DNA of 64,000 nucleotides from Pseudomonas orientalis (GTDB lineage: Bacteria; Pseudomonadota; Gammaproteobacteria; Pseudomonadales; Pseudomonadaceae). Where the stretch lies: contig NZ_JYLM01000011.1 in assembly GCF_001439815.1 (NCBI RefSeq), positions 124,001 to 188,000 of the forward strand. Direction: 5' to 3'. The translations under genes and the position numbers were made by a program. The notes below the pieces were generated by a model. That model was given only the letters and a program-made list of their open reading frames with translations. It was not told the DNA's origin and did no database searches. Each line of letters opens with the position of its first letter. Positions within the stretch are counted from its first letter, which is position 1. Positions 9,974 to 19,665 of the stretch are shown in pieces.

Positions 9974-11769
9974 TGCACGATTCTCTTTTCTCGTTGACGA
10001 GACTGCAGGGTGAGTTGGGTAAAGCTGTTGAGCGAGCAATACAGCCCGAAGAAATGATCCAGCACCTGGCCGAACAGGAACACGCCACCGCCGATGTACT
10101 GGCTTTCATCCAGCTCCAAGGTCAGGCCCACGCCACGCACCACGCCAGGCCGCGGATGGCCAACCAACGCGACCGTCGGCTCACTGCGCAACGAAACAAT
10201 GCCGTTGATCTGCTTTTGCAACGCCGAGGATTGCCGATAGTTGTAAAGGCTCAGCAGCTCCAGCAAAACGTCGCGTCCGCCGTGGGCCAATGACAGATGG
10301 TTGAGTGACAAATGCGACACCAAGCGCCACAGCAGTCCCTTGCCCTGTGGCAAGCGCACGGAGGGCGTGGGTTTACGCAGGCAGCGAATACGCTGCACCA
10401 CCGAGTCGCGCTCAAGAAAGAAATCGCTCCCCGTGCCGCCATAGGGCAGCAAGGTTGGTAAGTCGCGATTACTGCACATCAACGTCAAGCTGAGAGTGTC
10501 GTCGGCGCTGTCAATCAACTCCAGCTCCCGATCCACCAAGCGAATCGACAGGTCAGTGCCGGTTTGTTGAGCGTGAGTTGCAGATCGACGCCGCGCGATC
10601 CAATAGCAACCGCCTTCGGTCAGCGAATCACGAGGCTCAAAAAACGGTCGGCACACCTCGATCTGCTGCTGCCGCCCGGCTTCCTTGACTCGCGCAACCC
10701 GCTCAATCGACACGACTTCGGCGTAGCGATGCTGGCGACCATCCGGAACCACCGGGTACTCGTGCTGAGTGTGAGTCAGCTTGATCGGCTCGGCCTGTTG
10801 GCGGAACAGATTGACCACCGGCGCACAGTTGAGCTTGAAATGAGCGGCATTGACGTTTTGTGCCAGCCTGGTCAGCCGCTCCGGCACATCGTATTCAGCG
10901 AAGTACAGGTTGACCTCCACCGCATGCACGGCCCTCCCTGCCAGCACACGCCCCAGCCCCTCAAGGTCAAAGAACATGAACTTGTCGGGAAAGGTGAAAT
11001 ACTCGTGCAGCAGCCGGTAGCCCAGGAAGGAACGTTCAGAATAGTCAATCAAGCCTTCCTCGGCGGCATACCCAACCGTCTTCACTGTACTCAGTGGCAG
11101 TGCAACCTCACGCCGCTGCCCTGCCTCGGTGAATACGAGCGTCAGCCGGGCCACGTTGTTGAACAACAGCTCATAGAGGTGAAGCGTCAGGGTGCTTTCA
11201 CCATCAATAAAAAACCTCAGGGGTTGCAATGCGAGATCACCGAAACACGTATCCGTAGTGGTGCTCAGGCTGATACGCAGACGCGCCTGGTGCTCGGTCG
11301 TGCGACTGCTGAAAGCCGAACGCTCAAGCTCCAAAAATGTCGCGTCGGTTACCCTGACAGGCCAAATCGTTACGGGATAGCACGTGCGGAACAGGCACGA
11401 AATGCCATCAACTTCTTGAGATTTCAGCTCGCTATGGCGCTCAATGCAGTAGCCGTCAGTGACAGCACTGCTATCGCTGGCAGAGAACTCGACAATCGAC
11501 AATGAGGGGGTCGGTCGCAGGTAGTGCGGGTACATCACCTCCAGGAAGGCCTCGACGATTTCCGGAAAATCGTCATCGAGCTTCTTGTGCACGCGCGCGG
11601 CAAGAAACGAAAACGCTTCAATCAGGCGCTCCGCATGCGGATCCTCGCATTGGTCGCCGTCCATCAACAACCGTGAGGCAATCTTCGGATACTGTCGCGC
11701 AAATTCCTGCCCGAGGGTACGCAGGTGCGACAGTTCCTTTTCGTAGTAAGGCAACAGATCGCTATGCAT
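9937..11769 (-). CDS. tssF: T6SS baseplate protein TssF
   Basis: Baseplate wedge protein that pairs with TssG. The 610-residue length is normal. The N-terminus MHSDLLPYYEKELSHLRTLG and the segment QEFARQYPKIASRL are strong TssF signatures. It overlaps tssE at its start by a single base and tssG at its end by 37 bp. The order tssE-F-G is that of most proteobacterial T6SS operons. Confidence 0.96.
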   Translation of the reverse strand: MHSDLLPYYEKELSHLRTLGQEFARQYPKIASRLLMDGDQCEDPHAERLIEAFSFLAARVHKKLDDDFPEIVEAFLEVMYPHYLRPTPSLSIVEFSASDSSAVTDGYCIERHSELKSQEVDGISCLFRTCYPVTIWPVRVTDATFLELERSAFSSRTTEHQARLRISLSTTTDTCFGDLALQPLRFFIDGESTLTLHLYELLFNNVARLTLVFTEAGQRREVALPLSTVKTVGYAAEEGLIDYSERSFLGYRLLHEYFTFPDKFMFFDLEGLGRVLAGRAVHAVEVNLYFAEYDVPERLTRLAQNVNAAHFKLNCAPVVNLFRQQAEPIKLTHTQHEYPVVPDGRQHRYAEVVSIERVARVKEAGRQQQIEVCRPFFEPRDSLTEGGCYWIARRRSATHAQQTGTDLSIRLVDRELELIDSADDTLSLTLMCSNRDLPTLLPYGGTGSDFFLERDSVVQRIRCLRKPTPSVRLPQGKGLLWRLVSHLSLNHLSLAHGGRDVLLELLSLYNYRQSSALQKQINGIVSLRSEPTVALVGHPRPGVVRGVGLTLELDESQYIGGGVFLFGQVLDHFFGLYCSLNSFTQLTLQSRQREKRIVQWPPRTGAQALV

Positions 11770-12251
11770 CAGTTCAAATTCTGCACGGTGTAAGCCTGAG
11801 TATTGACCTGCAACACGGCGTCAAAGGACACCTGGCGCGTGGTCTCGGGCAAACGCAGCAAAGCGTCTACACGAAAGGTCAGTTGGCGTTGTTGCGGCAA
11901 TGAGTCCAGGAGCTGAACACGGACCTGACGAAAACGACGATCACCGCTCTCGATGGCCTGCTTGAGTTGCAGCCGAATCTGCGTGCGATCCTCCGGGTTG
12001 AGCAACCCTTTGCTGGTGAAGTCAGGCAAGCCGTACTCCAGCAACGAACCGCGCAGCTGAGGAAATGCATCCAGTGAATGTGGCTGCATGTTCTGCCGCG
12101 TGTTCACAAGAGTTTCCAGGTCGCGTACCAGGCTGGCGGTGTAATCTGCCAGCGAATAGAGCCGCTGTGTACGCCCCTCAACCGGCTGATGTGGAGCTTC
12201 GTCACTCAACCGATCAAACAAGGTCGGCAAGAATCTAGCAGGCGTATTCAT
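11769..12251 (-). CDS. tssE: T6SS baseplate protein TssE (gp25-like)
   Basis: Small baseplate subunit homologous to phage T4 gp25, thought to help start sheath polymerisation. It has 160 residues, normal for the family, with the conserved region SLLEYGLPDFTSKG…IRLQLKQAIESGDRRF in the middle (gp25/lysozyme-like fold, no enzymatic activity expected). The ATG is at 12249-12251, 25 bp after tssC. Confidence 0.93.
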   Translation of the reverse strand: MNTPARFLPTLFDRLSDEAPHQPVEGRTQRLYSLADYTASLVRDLETLVNTRQNMQPHSLDAFPQLRGSLLEYGLPDFTSKGLLNPEDRTQIRLQLKQAIESGDRRFRQVRVQLLDSLPQQRQLTFRVDALLRLPETTRQVSFDAVLQVNTQAYTVQNLN

Positions 12252-12276
12252 GAGGCCATCCTGGCACGGGTGCAGA

Positions 12277-13776
12277 TCAACTGCGGGTGGATTTCGGCAA
12301 TTCGGCGACCAGACGCAATGACGCCGTCAGCTCATCCAGTTGGTAATGGGGGCGCAGGAAGCTCACCGACTTATAGACGCCGGGTTTACCCGGCACTTCA
12401 AACACCTCGACCCGGGCTTCGCGCAGCGGGTTCTTGGCTTTGGCTTCCTGGCTGGCGGTGTCATCCAGCAACACATAGTTGGAAAGCCAAGTGTTGAGGA
12501 ACGACTCCACGTCTTGGCGAGAGGCAAAACTACCGACCTTGTCGCGCATGATTGCCTTCATGTAATGGGCGATCCGCGAGGTGGCGAAGATGTACTGCAA
12601 TTGCGCCGAAAGCCTGGCGTTGGCGTTGGCGACATCGGTGTTGTACTGCTTCTGCTTTTGCATCGACTGTGTGGCGAAGAACGCTGCATGGTCGGTGTCT
12701 TTGCGGTGTACCAACGGCACGAATCCCAAATCCGACAGTTCTTTTTCACGGCGGTCGGTGATGGCGATTTCCGTTGGGCATTTGAGCGCCACCTCGCCGT
12801 CATCGGTCATGAAGGTGTGGCTGGGCAATCCTTCAACCAGGCCACCGCCTTCCACGCCACGAATGGCGACACACCAGCCATAACGCGAAAACGCCTGGGT
12901 AACCTGGGTCGTCAACGCATAGGCTGCGTTGACCCACAAGTATTTGCTGTGGTCACGACCGTCGACGTCTTCCTTGAAGAGGAACGACTCAACCGGCACG
13001 GTATCCGGCCCATAAGGCAAGCGTCCCAAGACGTGCGGGAGAACTAACGCGGTGTAACGTGAATCTTCACTGGCCCGGAAGGACTTCAGCTTGGTGTACT
13101 CGACCGTATCGAAGATCTTGGCCAGGTCCCGGGGGCCCGCCATTTCCGTAAACGAGTCCCAGCCGAACATTTCGGGAGAGGCTGCCGAGATGAACGGGGC
13201 ATGCGCAGCGGCTGCCACATGCGATATCTCTTCCAGCAGATACATGTCCTCTGGACTACGGCTGAACTTGTAATCGCCCATCAACATGCCAAACGGAGCA
13301 CCGCCAAAGGTCCCGTACTCTTCCTCGTACACCTTCTTGAACAAGGCACTCTGGTCAAACTCAGAGGCGGCCTTCAAGTCGCGCACCAGGTCCCGCTTCG
13401 AGGCATTGAGCAGCTTGATCTTCAGCGTGGTGCTGGTCTCGGTGTTGTCGACCAGGTATTTCAGCCCGCGCCAAGACGCCTCCAACTGCTGAAACTCATC
13501 GGCGTGCATGATCTCGTTGAGCTGCTCGGACAACAGCGCATCAATATCGGCGATGCGTGCATCAAGCACGGCCATCAAATCCTTGCTGGGTGTAACCGCA
13601 CCCTCCAGCACCTGCCCGACCAATTCGCCAATGAGGTCACGGGTACGCGTGCGTTCGGTCTCGGAACGGGCCACACGGCTTTCGGAGATGATGCTGTCCA
13701 GCAAGGATGTCTGTGGCGCAGCTGTTTCCAACGGCTGCTGGGAGACCTGCGCATTGAGTGACGGATCAGCAGTCAT
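12277..13776 (-). CDS. tssC: T6SS contractile sheath large subunit TssC
   Basis: Large sheath protein (VipB/EvpB family) that co-assembles with TssB into the contractile tube around Hcp. I choose the ATG at 13774-13776 (MTADPSLNAQVSQQPLE…), giving 499 residues, the family norm. The reading frame stays open upstream, but that part is out of phase with tssB and is low-quality sequence. Family landmarks include DEFQQLEASWRGLKYLV and PRDLAKIFDTVEYTKL. The start overlaps the end of tssB by 11 bp. Confidence 0.96.
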   Translation of the reverse strand: MTADPSLNAQVSQQPLETAAPQTSLLDSIISESRVARSETERTRTRDLIGELVGQVLEGAVTPSKDLMAVLDARIADIDALLSEQLNEIMHADEFQQLEASWRGLKYLVDNTETSTTLKIKLLNASKRDLVRDLKAASEFDQSALFKKVYEEEYGTFGGAPFGMLMGDYKFSRSPEDMYLLEEISHVAAAAHAPFISAASPEMFGWDSFTEMAGPRDLAKIFDTVEYTKLKSFRASEDSRYTALVLPHVLGRLPYGPDTVPVESFLFKEDVDGRDHSKYLWVNAAYALTTQVTQAFSRYGWCVAIRGVEGGGLVEGLPSHTFMTDDGEVALKCPTEIAITDRREKELSDLGFVPLVHRKDTDHAAFFATQSMQKQKQYNTDVANANARLSAQLQYIFATSRIAHYMKAIMRDKVGSFASRQDVESFLNTWLSNYVLLDDTASQEAKAKNPLREARVEVFEVPGKPGVYKSVSFLRPHYQLDELTASLRLVAELPKSTRS

Positions 13777-14314
13777 GATCGGCTCCCTGTGCAGCGACGG
13801 AACTAGCCTGCCCCTGACGCCCAAACTCTTGACCCAACGCCTGGAGCTTTGCAGGGTCCTGAATAACCGCCTGCAACATCTCCTCCAGCTTGTCGTTACC
13901 CCCCATCTTGTTGCGCAAATCGGCCAGCTTGTTACGCAATTCCAGAAGCTTGCGCAACGGTTCGACTTGCTTGACGACATTCTGCGGTTCGAAGTCGTCC
14001 ATCGCATTGAAGTTCAGCTCGACACCCAGCTGCGTACCGTTTTTGGCCAGGCTGTTGTCGACCCGATAGCTCAACCGAGGCTTGATGCCCTTGAGCACGC
14101 CGTTGAAATTATCGCGATCGATGAGTACAAACTTACGGTCCTTCAGACGCGGCAGCGGCTCCAACGGATGCCCTGAGAAGTCTCCCATCGCGCCCACCAC
14201 AAACGGCAGCTCCTTTTGCTCGATGGCATCTCCGACTTCAACGTCATAGGTAATCTGCACACGCGGCGCACGGATGCGGTCAAGCTTGTGCTGGGTGCTT
14301 TCCATCTTTGCCAT
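13766..14314 (-). CDS. tssB: T6SS contractile sheath small subunit TssB
   Basis: Small sheath protein (VipA family), partner of TssC. It has 182 residues and starts MAKMESTQHKLDRIRAPRVQITYDVE, a typical TssB N-terminus, with the VGAMGDFSG motif near residue 40. It is preceded by a strong Shine-Dalgarno AAGGAG nine bases before the ATG. As the first gene of the tssB-M operon it should be followed upstream by the operon promoter, in the AT-rich stretch 14315-14904. Confidence 0.96.
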   Translation of the reverse strand: MAKMESTQHKLDRIRAPRVQITYDVEVGDAIEQKELPFVVGAMGDFSGHPLEPLPRLKDRKFVLIDRDNFNGVLKGIKPRLSYRVDNSLAKNGTQLGVELNFNAMDDFEPQNVVKQVEPLRKLLELRNKLADLRNKMGGNDKLEEMLQAVIQDPAKLQALGQEFGRQGQASSVAAQGADHDC

Positions 14315-14904
14315 TTGGCGAACTCCTTAATCGTTTTTCATCCGTTCTAGTCCTACATCGCAGCGGAACTTGCTTCTGCGAAATTGCGACGTTGGCCAAG
14401 CTGACACAAGCGCAAACACACAACTTTTGCAAACTATTGGATGCTGAACTAACGCAACCGAAGCGACTCAAAGCGCCTCATCAAACGTCGCACACCGTAA
14501 CTGGCGAAATCAGCATGCACAATCAGACCTGTTACTTTCTCAAGTAGCCTGTTTCCATTTGAATTGAAGGAATATTCCTACGATCGATAGTGTTTTAATT
14601 TTTATGGAAAGGTAACTTTCTGAAACAGTTCGATCGTCGCCATACTGTCCACGCGAGCCGCCTTACACACCAGCCGCTCTAGCTTGTGGGATTAGGCAGA
14701 AATCTCAAAAAAATATTCTTTCCCCAACATAAATTTTTCACAAAATGCAGTACAGATAGTTCGCCTCGTTACAATTTCCCAGCTTGACAAGCGTTTTTCA
14801 AGAAGGTCTCCTTTGCGACTTCAACTGCAAGTGAATCCCTGCACGAGCATCACTAATGCTCATGGCTAAAACATTCGCGCAAAGGCGTTTACAGGTACTT
14901 AAGG
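14315..14904. promoter_or_regulatory. AT-rich divergent control region between T6SS core and effector operon
   Basis: No convincing gene is visible in these 590 bp. The stretch lies between the tssB start (minus) and the effector operon (plus), so promoters for both must be here. It is clearly richer in A/T than the flanking tss genes. A 10-bp palindrome GGAATATTCC lies at 14569-14578. I did not find a clean sigma-54 (TGGCAC-N5-TTGC) site or an unambiguous sigma-70 promoter by eye. Confidence 0.5.
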
Positions 14905-15924
14905 ATGAGCAATAGACTGTATTCCTGCTCGGTGAATGACCCGCTGGGTGAGGGCACACATAGTGGGTTACTTGGGCATGGCACACTGCCTTGGCCGAGC
15001 TTAATCGCTGAGCGCCAGTTTCCTACAGACATATCTATTAGTGGCTTTTACGCGACTGACGAACTGAGCGCGGCACACTTCATGGTGGCAACGCTTAGCG
15101 ATCCGGATAACGGACTGGACGCTCAGGAGCACGAGCAGATGGCGTTGCACCTGAGTTATCTACTTTCAAAAGTAAAAGCTGCTGGGTATGTCACGGCGCG
15201 TGAAGTTAAGGAGCTACATCAGAAGGTGCAGTCGATTCCGGTGATTGGACCGGCGCTCTTCTCTCTCTCCAGTTTACCTAGCACTACAGCTGCACTCGCA
15301 GGCCTTATACATGCGCCTTTCAAGGCTGGACGACTAGTAGACATGCTAGATCTGTCACCCGAGCTCAAACGGCAGTTGGTTAATTGGGCAAATACCCGTG
15401 GAAAACCAGGAAGCGTTTCAGCCAAACGAGCCTTTAAACAACGAATCAAGCTGGTGCGAATTCAAGGGCAACTGCATTTCGAGGTGCCAGCCAATGCACG
15501 TGCTCAGTTTTATACAATCGGTGGAAAAACTGCATCAAATGCTATCCGACTTCCAATTTATCAAGCTGCCGAAGCTCTACGCAGGAGGGTTCCAATCACT
15601 CCCAGTGCCTACAGCGCCCGGGGTATTGGCCGCATACTCACTGGTACTACTGCTGGAGCTCTCCTAACCGTTGGACCACAAGCCATTATAGATGGAACCT
15701 CATCAAACGGCTTTAATGACTTCCTGAATAAAAGTGCTTATAGCCAGTCCACTAATGTAGGAATTATAATTTTAAGTTCGGTTGTTGGGTTGGCGGGACT
15801 ATCTGCGATGGCCACTATCGCTATCGTTATAGCCGGAGGCATCATCATTCACGCCCTCATGAATATGGGAGAGTATAGCGCTAACGAGCGAATAGGTGAT
15901 GCATTAACAGGAACGACACGATGA
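14905..15924 (+). CDS. putative membrane-acting T6SS effector
   Basis: I do not recognise a named family for this 339-residue protein. It has no signal peptide. The first two thirds are soluble and mildly basic around residues 155-190. The last 100 residues are strongly hydrophobic: a Gly/Thr-rich segment (GRILTGTTAGALLTVG) and then a closely spaced pair of hydrophobic stretches, NVGIIILSSVVGLAGLSAMA followed by TIAIVIAGGIIIHALM, resembling the hairpin of pore-forming colicins. The gene is the first of the operon that goes on to vgrG. It overlaps by four bases a multi-span membrane protein, the classic arrangement of a pore-forming toxin and its immunity protein. Function is inferred from architecture and position only. 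Confidence 0.6.
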   Translation: MSNRLYSCSVNDPLGEGTHSGLLGHGTLPWPSLIAERQFPTDISISGFYATDELSAAHFMVATLSDPDNGLDAQEHEQMALHLSYLLSKVKAAGYVTAREVKELHQKVQSIPVIGPALFSLSSLPSTTAALAGLIHAPFKAGRLVDMLDLSPELKRQLVNWANTRGKPGSVSAKRAFKQRIKLVRIQGQLHFEVPANARAQFYTIGGKTASNAIRLPIYQAAEALRRRVPITPSAYSARGIGRILTGTTAGALLTVGPQAIIDGTSSNGFNDFLNKSAYSQSTNVGIIILSSVVGLAGLSAMATIAIVIAGGIIIHALMNMGEYSANERIGDALTGTTR

Positions 15925-16634
15925 TCCGCACAGACAAGCAATATTTCCTACACAACCTCAATAGCGCCGTCTTCGCATACTGCGTACTCGGGACAATGCT
16001 TTTAATATTATCACCTTCAGAACTTCACCTCCTAGGTGTAGCGTTAATTGGACTACTATTAATCAAATACGTTCACTGCGCCTACATCACCGAAAGCTTC
16101 ACCAGATGCATGTCGTTTATGCTGCACCTACTACTATTTTTTGTTTCCGCATTCTCATACGTCATCACATCCGCCCTCATCAACGAATATTTAATCACTT
16201 CTCTCACGACGTCTTTCGTGATTGGTTTTATTTCCCCCGCAGTGCACGCCATTCAGTACTTCCACGCTCGGTCTCGAAAGCATTTCAACTCTCCTTTTAC
16301 AATCAGTGAATCGCGAGTCAAAACAACATACCCTAAGAATGTTTTATCTCCACGTAAGCATTTCGTGATTGTCGGAGCCTGCACAGGATTAATATCTATA
16401 ATATTCCCGTACCTGGAGAAATTTGAGTTCACCCTCCTATTTTTCGGAGTGTCAACGCTCATTGGTTGCACGTACATTTTTTACTATATGCGCAATACTG
16501 TTTCCGGGCTAAAGCAGCTAAAGCAGCACCAAAAAAAAGCAAATATCATCTTAACCTTCTGCAATATCGAAGAAATTCGCGAATTGAGAAACGCCTCATG
16601 GATAGGTCGTAGTGTGCAATGGATTTTCAAGTAA
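15921..16634 (+). CDS. putative multi-span immunity protein
   Basis: A 237-residue protein with about six predicted membrane segments (roughly residues 15-31, 33-50, 61-83, 88-110, 146-165 and 168-190) and a basic cytoplasmic tail. It matches no family I know. It overlaps the upstream effector candidate by ATGA and is AT-rich like it. Immunity proteins against pore formers acting on the inner membrane are typically polytopic like this, so I infer protection of the producer. A transporter or a membrane anchor for the effector are less likely alternatives. Confidence 0.55.
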   Translation: MIRTDKQYFLHNLNSAVFAYCVLGTMLLILSPSELHLLGVALIGLLLIKYVHCAYITESFTRCMSFMLHLLLFFVSAFSYVITSALINEYLITSLTTSFVIGFISPAVHAIQYFHARSRKHFNSPFTISESRVKTTYPKNVLSPRKHFVIVGACTGLISIIFPYLEKFEFTLLFFGVSTLIGCTYIFYYMRNTVSGLKQLKQHQKKANIILTFCNIEEIRELRNASWIGRSVQWIFK

Positions 16635-16640
16635 AAAGCC

Positions 16641-18578
16641 ATGGCCCCCTCGCCCACATTTGAAAGACCAACGTCACACAGCCCAAACCACCTAGGATTC
16701 GCACAAATGGATCTGGAATCAATATTTGCTCCTCAAAATCATCGTTTAATCAAACTGACAACACCGACTTTGGAGCTTCAAGAGTTACTGCTGGAGAACT
16801 TCAATGGCACTGAGGGTCTCTCACTGCTGTTTAACTTTACCCTATCAATGCTCTCCCAAGACCCAGCACTTGAACTCAAGACACTGATCGGCAAACCTGC
16901 CTGCTTAGAGATCGAACTTGCCGATGGCGGAGCCCGCCACGTGCATGGCTATATCACCCAGTTTGGCAATTCCGGCAGCCAGGGCAACCTGACCCATTAT
17001 TCGGCAACACTGACCCCTTGGCTGTGGATGCTCGGCAAACGCTTTAACTCACGCATTTTCCAAAATCAGTCCATTGAGCAAGTCATCAGCTCGGTTTTTG
17101 CTGACTACACACCGCTTGCCCAATACGAGTTCCGCTTGCTGGGTGATCTGCCGTCACGGAGTTACATCACCCAGTACCGAGAGTCTGATTTGAATTTCGT
17201 GCTGCGCTTGCTTGAGAGTGAAGGCCTGTTCTTTTATTTTGAGCACAGTGCCGACCAGCACACCCTGATCATCACCGACGCTTCCAACCTGCTCAAGCCA
17301 TTGTTGCAGCAGCCCACCATTCGTTATCACAGCACGTCAATCAACGAGACCGCTGACTCGATCTTCCGATGGGGCAGTCGTCGCCAACTGCAGTCTGGAA
17401 AGATTGCCGTACAGACATTCGACTACAAACAACCGGATCACCTTTTACCGGTAAACCTGCAAAGTCTTAATCAGCAGGGCGATGTCACCGCTTACGAGAT
17501 CTATGACTTCCCAGGGCAATACACTCACGCAAGCAGCGCCGATGGTGAACGCCTTGTACGCCACCGCATCGAAGCCTTGGAAGTGCAGGGAAAAATATTT
17601 GGAGGTGCCAGCAACTGCCGGGCGATGTGCCCCGGCTTCACCTTTGAACTAACCCAGCACCACGAACATGACCGCGACACGATAGAAGACCGGCAGTTTC
17701 AGTTGCTCACCGTGAACCATCACGGCAGCAACAACTACCTGACCGGCAGCGAGGCCGGTTACGAGAATAACTTCACCTGCATCCGCAAGAAGATCCCTTT
17801 CCGTGCACAACCACTGACCCTTCGCCCCACCGTTCACGGCCCGCAAACGGCCATCGTGGTCGGCCCGCCCGGTGAGGAGATCTTCACGGACGATCTGGGC
17901 CGGGTGAAGGTCCATTTCCACTGGGACCGAGAGTCACGCGGCGCCAACAGCCAGCGCAAGAAAGAAGAGAGTTCCTGCTGGGTTCGGGTCTCGCAAACCT
18001 CTGCGAGCGGTGGCTTCGGCAGCATCCACATCCCCAGGGTTGGCGATGAAGTAGTGGTGTCGTTCCTGGACGGCCAGCCCGACCGCCCACTGATCACCGG
18101 CAGCGTTTACAACAGCAAGAACACACCGCCTTGGAGCTTGCCGGCCAACAAGACGCAGAGTGGTTTTCTTACCCGCTCGACCAAGGGTTCTGGGGCCAAT
18201 GCCAACTCGCTGTTATTTGAAGATAAGCAGGGCAGTGAGCGCATTTCGGTGCACGCCGAGCGAAATATGGACACCGAAGTTGAACATGACGAAAGCCTTA
18301 GCATAGGCAACAACCGTGTCACAAACGTAGGCGGCAGCCACACCGAAACGGTTAGGAAAGATGCTGCGATTACAGTGTTGGAAGGTGACTTTACCCTTAC
18401 CACAACCCAGCAAGGCATTCACCTGTATGCCAAGACAACGGTGATCTTGCAGGTGGGGAACAGCAGCATTGTCATGACCCCTGAAAGCATTGCACTCAAG
18501 GCAGATGCAATTCTCATTGAAGGTAGCCAAGGCACCACAGTGCAAGGCAAAACCGTTCACATCAATCAGGATTCCTAA
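16641..18578 (+). CDS. vgrG: T6SS spike protein VgrG (TssI)
   Basis: Trimeric tail-spike protein that caps the Hcp tube and carries effectors. The 645 residues show the gp27-like N-terminal part (LTTPTLELQELLLENFNGTEGLS…) and the gp5-like OB region (GPPGEEIFTDDLGRVKVHFHWDRE…CWVRVSQTSASGGFG). The C-terminal beta-helix with repeats around ESLSIGNNRVTNVGGSHTET ends at about residue 640. There is no C-terminal effector extension. The ATG at 16641 is used, and a second in-frame ATG lies at 16707 (MDLESIFAPQNH…). It is followed 6 bp later by the chaperone genes. Confidence 0.95.
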   Translation: MAPSPTFERPTSHSPNHLGFAQMDLESIFAPQNHRLIKLTTPTLELQELLLENFNGTEGLSLLFNFTLSMLSQDPALELKTLIGKPACLEIELADGGARHVHGYITQFGNSGSQGNLTHYSATLTPWLWMLGKRFNSRIFQNQSIEQVISSVFADYTPLAQYEFRLLGDLPSRSYITQYRESDLNFVLRLLESEGLFFYFEHSADQHTLIITDASNLLKPLLQQPTIRYHSTSINETADSIFRWGSRRQLQSGKIAVQTFDYKQPDHLLPVNLQSLNQQGDVTAYEIYDFPGQYTHASSADGERLVRHRIEALEVQGKIFGGASNCRAMCPGFTFELTQHHEHDRDTIEDRQFQLLTVNHHGSNNYLTGSEAGYENNFTCIRKKIPFRAQPLTLRPTVHGPQTAIVVGPPGEEIFTDDLGRVKVHFHWDRESRGANSQRKKEESSCWVRVSQTSASGGFGSIHIPRVGDEVVVSFLDGQPDRPLITGSVYNSKNTPPWSLPANKTQSGFLTRSTKGSGANANSLLFEDKQGSERISVHAERNMDTEVEHDESLSIGNNRVTNVGGSHTETVRKDAAITVLEGDFTLTTTQQGIHLYAKTTVILQVGNSSIVMTPESIALKADAILIEGSQGTTVQGKTVHINQDS

Positions 18579-18584
18579 GGCGCC

Positions 18585-19166
18585 ATGATGAGACAACGCA
18601 ACCTGTACGACCGGCTCAGCGAGAGGCGTTTGGCCGAACACAATGTTCCAACGGTTGAGGCAGATGAGCCTCCTGCGCCCGAGATCGCTGCATCAGCGCA
18701 AGACATAACAAGCGAGCTGCAGCCCGAGCACTGCTCCCTCATTCTAGCGGGCTTGCAACTGACGTTCCCGGAGAATCTCACCCCTACTCGCGCTGAAATC
18801 ACACTGTACAAACAAGGTCATCCAGTCTCGATCAACCTGCAACGGCTCCCGGTCCCGGACAACCATACCCTGGAGCGCGCCATGGACACCGAATGTGCAG
18901 AGCTTCAACACCACTGCAAACAACTCCACATCTTGAGGCGCAGCGAACGCACGTTGGCAGGCGCCCGCGCCTTGGTGCTCGACTACCGCTTCACACGCGA
19001 AAACGAAGAAAAGCACGGTCGCAGTGTCGGTGCCTTGCTCCCCGTAAACGGGCACACCCACCGGCAATGGTTCTGTATCAGCTGCGTATTCGGATGCCGC
19101 CATGAGGCGCTGTCCGATTGGCTTCCCGAGTTCGATGCCTTACTCGACACCTTGACCAGTGCTTAA
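18585..19166 (+). CDS. DcrB/DUF1795-like protein, Eag-type chaperone candidate with N-terminal extension
   Basis: A 193-residue protein. The first 50 or so residues are polar and probably flexible. The rest (from about LILAGLQLTFPENL) has the order of elements of the DcrB/DUF1795 fold, ending …DWLPEFDALLDTL. Members of this fold encoded between vgrG and rhs are Eag chaperones that shield the N-terminal membrane segments of PAAR effectors before loading. Similarity is weaker than for the next gene, and it may serve another cargo or be a divergent copy. It starts with tandem ATGs (18585 and 18588). Confidence 0.7.
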   Translation: MMRQRNLYDRLSERRLAEHNVPTVEADEPPAPEIAASAQDITSELQPEHCSLILAGLQLTFPENLTPTRAEITLYKQGHPVSINLQRLPVPDNHTLERAMDTECAELQHHCKQLHILRRSERTLAGARALVLDYRFTRENEEKHGRSVGALLPVNGHTHRQWFCISCVFGCRHEALSDWLPEFDALLDTLTSA

Positions 19167-19203
19167 CCCCTCCCCATCTTGATTTGCGCAGGATTGTTTT
19201 GTC

Positions 19204-19665
19204 ATGGACTACCCACTACCGGAAGGTCGTATCACCCTGCCTCAGGGCTTTGAAGATCGCAGCGTCAACATGTTTATGTTGGGGAGCAGCATCCCTGCTC
19301 CGCTGAGCATCACCCTCTCCCGCGACAACACGCTGCCCGGCGAAGAACTGAGTACCTACTTCGAACGGCAGATCAAACTAATCAGCGCCAAGTACAAGGG
19401 TTACACGGTGCTGGGCCGCTCGGCGGCAGTACTGTCCCAAGCCGATCCGCTCCCTGGCTTGCAGGTTGACGCCTATTACTTCAATGACCGTCAGGCCTTC
19501 TTCCAGCGCCAGGCTGCGTTCGAAGTGCAGCCAGGGCGAGTACTGGTGTTTTCCACAACACGCCCAGGCGAGTTCAGCGCACAACAAAACACGGATTGGC
19601 TCACGCTGTTGAACAGCTTTGTACCCGAACCCGGGCTTACTACCACCACTTCCGAGCAGGAGTAG
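19204..19665 (+). CDS. Eag-type T6SS effector chaperone (DcrB/DUF1795)
   Basis: A 153-residue protein beginning MDYPLPEGRITLPQGFEDRSVNMFML, a pattern typical of EagR/EagT6-type chaperones, with later conserved segments LSITLSRDNTLPGEELSTYFERQI and NTDWLTLLNSFVPEPG. Eag proteins bind the N-terminal transmembrane region of prePAAR effectors and keep it soluble until the effector is loaded on VgrG. The gene ends 6 bp before the Rhs effector, which carries exactly this kind of N-terminus, so the two are almost certainly partners. Confidence 0.88.
   Translation: MDYPLPEGRITLPQGFEDRSVNMFMLGSSIPAPLSITLSRDNTLPGEELSTYFERQIKLISAKYKGYTVLGRSAAVLSQADPLPGLQVDAYYFNDRQAFFQRQAAFEVQPGRVLVFSTTRPGEFSAQQNTDWLTLLNSFVPEPGLTTTTSEQE

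Noticed and set aside
14315..14904. Sigma-54 promoter for the T6SS operon
   Set aside because: I looked for TGGCAC-N5-TTGC on both strands and found no acceptable match.
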